Origin: Bacillus sp. SLBN-46
GTDB taxonomy: Bacteria > Bacillota > Bacilli > Bacillales > Cytobacillaceae
DNA: 64,000 nucleotides
Direction of reading: 5' to 3'
Assembly: GCF_031453555.1 (NCBI RefSeq)
Contig: NZ_JAVIZM010000001.1
Location: forward strand, 4,347,001-4,411,000
A model generated the notes under the pieces. It was not told the DNA's origin. It saw only the letters and a list, made by a program, of their open reading frames with translations, and ran no database searches. A program made the translations under genes and the position numbers. Below, in pieces: positions 62,062 through 64,000 of this stretch; position 1 is the first letter of the stretch; the number at the start of each line of letters is the position of its first letter.

Positions 62062-63411
62062 CTACCTTTCTATCACTAAGGTAGTGATGGAATGCTCTTG
62101 AAGCCTTACATCTGTAAACTCTCCTTCTAAATCTATGGTGATTGATTCTGACAGATCACTGGGATTCATAATGACAACAGCCAGTGACCCATTTACATTT
62201 CTAAAGGCTGTTGCCATTAATGTTTCCGACTCTAGTTCAAATCCAACTCTCACCGCATTTGGCTTAATATATTTACTAAAATGACCTATATAATAGTAGG
62301 AACTGTTATAATGGATTTCACCTGTTTTTGTATCGATAATGATAGGTGCATCGCAGTAATTACCCACATGATTAGGTCCTCCCTCTTCATTGAGAACCAG
62401 ATTCCAATCAATCCATCCTTCTAACCAATTATTAAGATCTCCGATGATGTTACGAGCATAACGTTCACCGGTATGCCAAGCGCCTAGTTGAACACCGCCT
62501 TCAATACAGCCTTCTGTAAATATTAAATGTTTATCTGGAAACTCCTGATGAATTTTCGATAGGTTCTCAAACTCCTCTGAAACATACCAATGGATTCCTG
62601 TCCCCCAAATATATTTAGCGGCATCAGAATCTGACAATATAGTAGTTGCACGTTCGTAGGCGACGTCTCGATTATGATCCCATATAATAATTTTCTTCTC
62701 TTGCAGTCCCTCTTGCTCCAAGGTAGGTCCTAAGTAATTTTTTACAAAATCTCTTTCTTCCTCTGCAGTGTACCTGCATGAATCCCAGACTTGAGTTGCT
62801 TCAGGCTCATTTTGGACAGTAACACCCCATATAGGAATTCCTTCTGCTTCCATCGCCTTTATATATTTTGCGTAATACATCGCCCAAGCAGAAAAATACT
62901 CTGGCTTTAGCTTGCCGCCATGATTCATCTCATTATTTGTTTTCATCCATGCAGGCGGACTCCACGGGGAAGAAAGAAGGGTTAATTCTTGGTCTCCTTC
63001 TTTCATGGCATCTTTGATTAAAGGCAGGACATATTTTTGCTCCCGCTCAATAGAAAAGGTCTTTAGCTCAGCATCATTTTCCTCAACATACGTATAGTTC
63101 CCCAAAGCAAAATCACAGCTATGAATATGAGTTCTTCCCAATGTATATCCGAGGCCAGTATCTTTATTAAAATAGCTCTCTATCACTCGTTTTCTACCCT
63201 CATCTGGAATTTGTGCAAGTGTGTAGGCTGCTGCCTCTGTAAAAGCACCTCCAAAACCCATAAACGTTTGGTATCTTTCCCCTAAATTAATTCGTAGAAT
63301 AGTAGTTCCATGTAAGGGGACACCAGTGGTAACCAATGGTGTTCCCTTTTCTATAAATCGTTCACCTGTGTTTTTAGCCGTTTGTATGACTTTTACTTTC
63401 ACCAATACCAT
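62062..63411 (-). CDS. GH30 family glycoside hydrolase
   Basis: This encodes 449 residues. The TIM barrel has GFGGAFTEAAAYTL, LLSSPWSPPAWMKTN, acid/base Glu in VTVQNEPEATQVW and nucleophile Glu in LIFTEGCIEGG; a C-terminal beta domain ends the protein. No signal peptide is seen, so it is likely cytoplasmic. GH30_1-type enzymes act on beta-glucosides or beta-1,6-glucan; with GH16 this fits processing of laminarin side chains. It starts 11 bases after the phosphorylase gene. Confidence 0.92.
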   Translation of the reverse strand: MVLVKVKVIQTAKNTGERFIEKGTPLVTTGVPLHGTTILRINLGERYQTFMGFGGAFTEAAAYTLAQIPDEGRKRVIESYFNKDTGLGYTLGRTHIHSCDFALGNYTYVEENDAELKTFSIEREQKYVLPLIKDAMKEGDQELTLLSSPWSPPAWMKTNNEMNHGGKLKPEYFSAWAMYYAKYIKAMEAEGIPIWGVTVQNEPEATQVWDSCRYTAEEERDFVKNYLGPTLEQEGLQEKKIIIWDHNRDVAYERATTILSDSDAAKYIWGTGIHWYVSEEFENLSKIHQEFPDKHLIFTEGCIEGGVQLGAWHTGERYARNIIGDLNNWLEGWIDWNLVLNEEGGPNHVGNYCDAPIIIDTKTGEIHYNSSYYYIGHFSKYIKPNAVRVGFELESETLMATAFRNVNGSLAVVIMNPSDLSESITIDLEGEFTDVRLQEHSITTLVIER

Positions 63412-63421
63412 CCCAATCTAT

Positions 63422-64000
63422 TTAGTCTAGGTAAACTTCGATTCTATTGATTTCTCCCGTTCTTACCATTTGAGCGTATGGAGCTTCAATACTTACATTA
63501 TTGACTGTAACTGCACCGTCTTTACTATAAAGAATATACTTTTTGGTTGAAACACCATCGATTCCAAACGTATTTTTTCTTTTAGGATTATAATAGGTTA
63601 CTAGAGTTCGTCCTAAGAAAGAAAATTCGACTCTTCCCCTCTCATCAAATAACCAATCCGGTAAAATCGGCTGCAGACATAATGTAAGATTCGCTTCTTT
63701 CTCAGAAAACACTTCTTTCCCCATCATCATCGTCTGCCACATAGTCAGAAATTCGGCTGTTGTTCCACTAAGTCTTGCCACGAATCCCTGTCCATGAACT
63801 TTCGGATCAGGATTTACACTGCTTGCAATAAAGGAAGAATTCTCTAATACACTTCTCCCATATACTTCAGGATTCATAAACGGTGGAAGAGCGTACTTTA
63901 TGTCTTGAAAGAATTCCTCATAAAGCCCTGCTTTTAACACGCCAAGAAGATATTTAAATTCCATGTGCATAAAGATGGATTCACGTTCAAGCCACCCAGG
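63422..64000 (-). CDS. GH94-like glycoside phosphorylase, C-terminal part
   Basis: The frame is open to the right edge of the window, so only the last 192 or so residues are present. The segment PGWLERESIFMHMEFKYLLGVL, followed by GLYEEFFQDIKYALPPFMNPEVYGRS and RLSGTTAEFLTMWQ, is typical of the C-terminal half of cellobiose/oligoglucan phosphorylases (GH94 and the related GH149/GH161). Which one cannot be told here; beta-1,3-glucan phosphorylase is suggested by the GH16 neighbour. The catalytic Asp lies outside the window. Confidence 0.75.
   Translation of the reverse strand, partial: PGWLERESIFMHMEFKYLLGVLKAGLYEEFFQDIKYALPPFMNPEVYGRSVLENSSFIASSVNPDPKVHGQGFVARLSGTTAEFLTMWQTMMMGKEVFSEKEANLTLCLQPILPDWLFDERGRVEFSFLGRTLVTYYNPKRKNTFGIDGVSTKKYILYSKDGAVTVNNVSIEAPYAQMVRTGEINRIEVYLD

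Overview
The window looks like chromosome of a low-GC, spore-former-type Bacillaceae (Bacillus/Neobacillus-like). The evidence is the yfhF-yfhE-yfhD order, the B. subtilis-like argCJBD-carAB-argF operon, an app-type peptide permease order, a CwlO-like endopeptidase with a WalR box, strong AGGAGG ribosome binding sites, many TTG/GTG starts, and intrinsic terminators after many genes. No tRNA, rRNA, CRISPR array, transposase or prophage was seen. Apart from noncoding repeat elements it reads as core and niche chromosome.

Layout. 1-1.0 kb: end of yfhF, then yfhE and yfhD. 1.0-4.1 kb: a DoxX protein behind two Rex-type operators, a cluster of DnaA boxes, hom under a SAM-I riboswitch, a small protein that seems to start at ATT, and a 21-bp phased repeat array. 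4.1-16.6 kb: all dedicated arginine biosynthesis genes in one direction (argC-argJ-argB-argD-carA-carB-argF, then argG-argH) with ARG boxes at argC and argG and a perfect cre site upstream of argC. 16.6-20.1 kb: DUF4395 and DUF4317 proteins, a second phased array, aroK-aroD. 20.2-25.8 kb: a five-gene oligopeptide/dipeptide ABC transporter. 26-33 kb: AidB-like acyl-CoA dehydrogenase, Mta-like MerR regulator, EthD protein, a large noncoding inverted-repeat element, DoxX protein, a short UvrC-like nuclease, a POT peptide transporter.

33-38 kb: a YgbA_NO protein and a haem-copper enzyme cluster (subunit I, CuA subunit II, subunit IIa, Sco, membrane protein). The active-site Tyr of subunit I is replaced by Asn, and an FNR-like site sits at about -41.5. 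This suggests an sNOR-type NO reductase rather than a ba3 oxidase. 39-43 kb: ccdA, a two-component system, OsmC and a TlpA thioredoxin, probably one redox operon. 43-45 kb: GlsB, a CC/Se-motif protein and SelO. 45-50 kb: an extracytoplasmic flavin electron-transfer operon (FMN-binding protein, ApbE, RnfD-like protein) with its own two-component system. 50-58.6 kb: YgjP-like protease, CwlO-like endopeptidase, small proteins, MMPL exporter with its MarR regulator. 58.9-64 kb: GH16 with four CBM modules, GH30 and the end of a GH94-like phosphorylase, a beta-glucan utilisation locus.

The most unusual material is noncoding. Two arrays with a TGTAGA core lie at a 21-bp period (3.9 and 17.3 kb). Two elements (29.2-29.8 and 53.5-53.9 kb) share inverted-repeat ends and four internal palindromes spaced about 52/61/51 and 51/60/52 bp. 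No database search or folding was run; all family calls are by reading.
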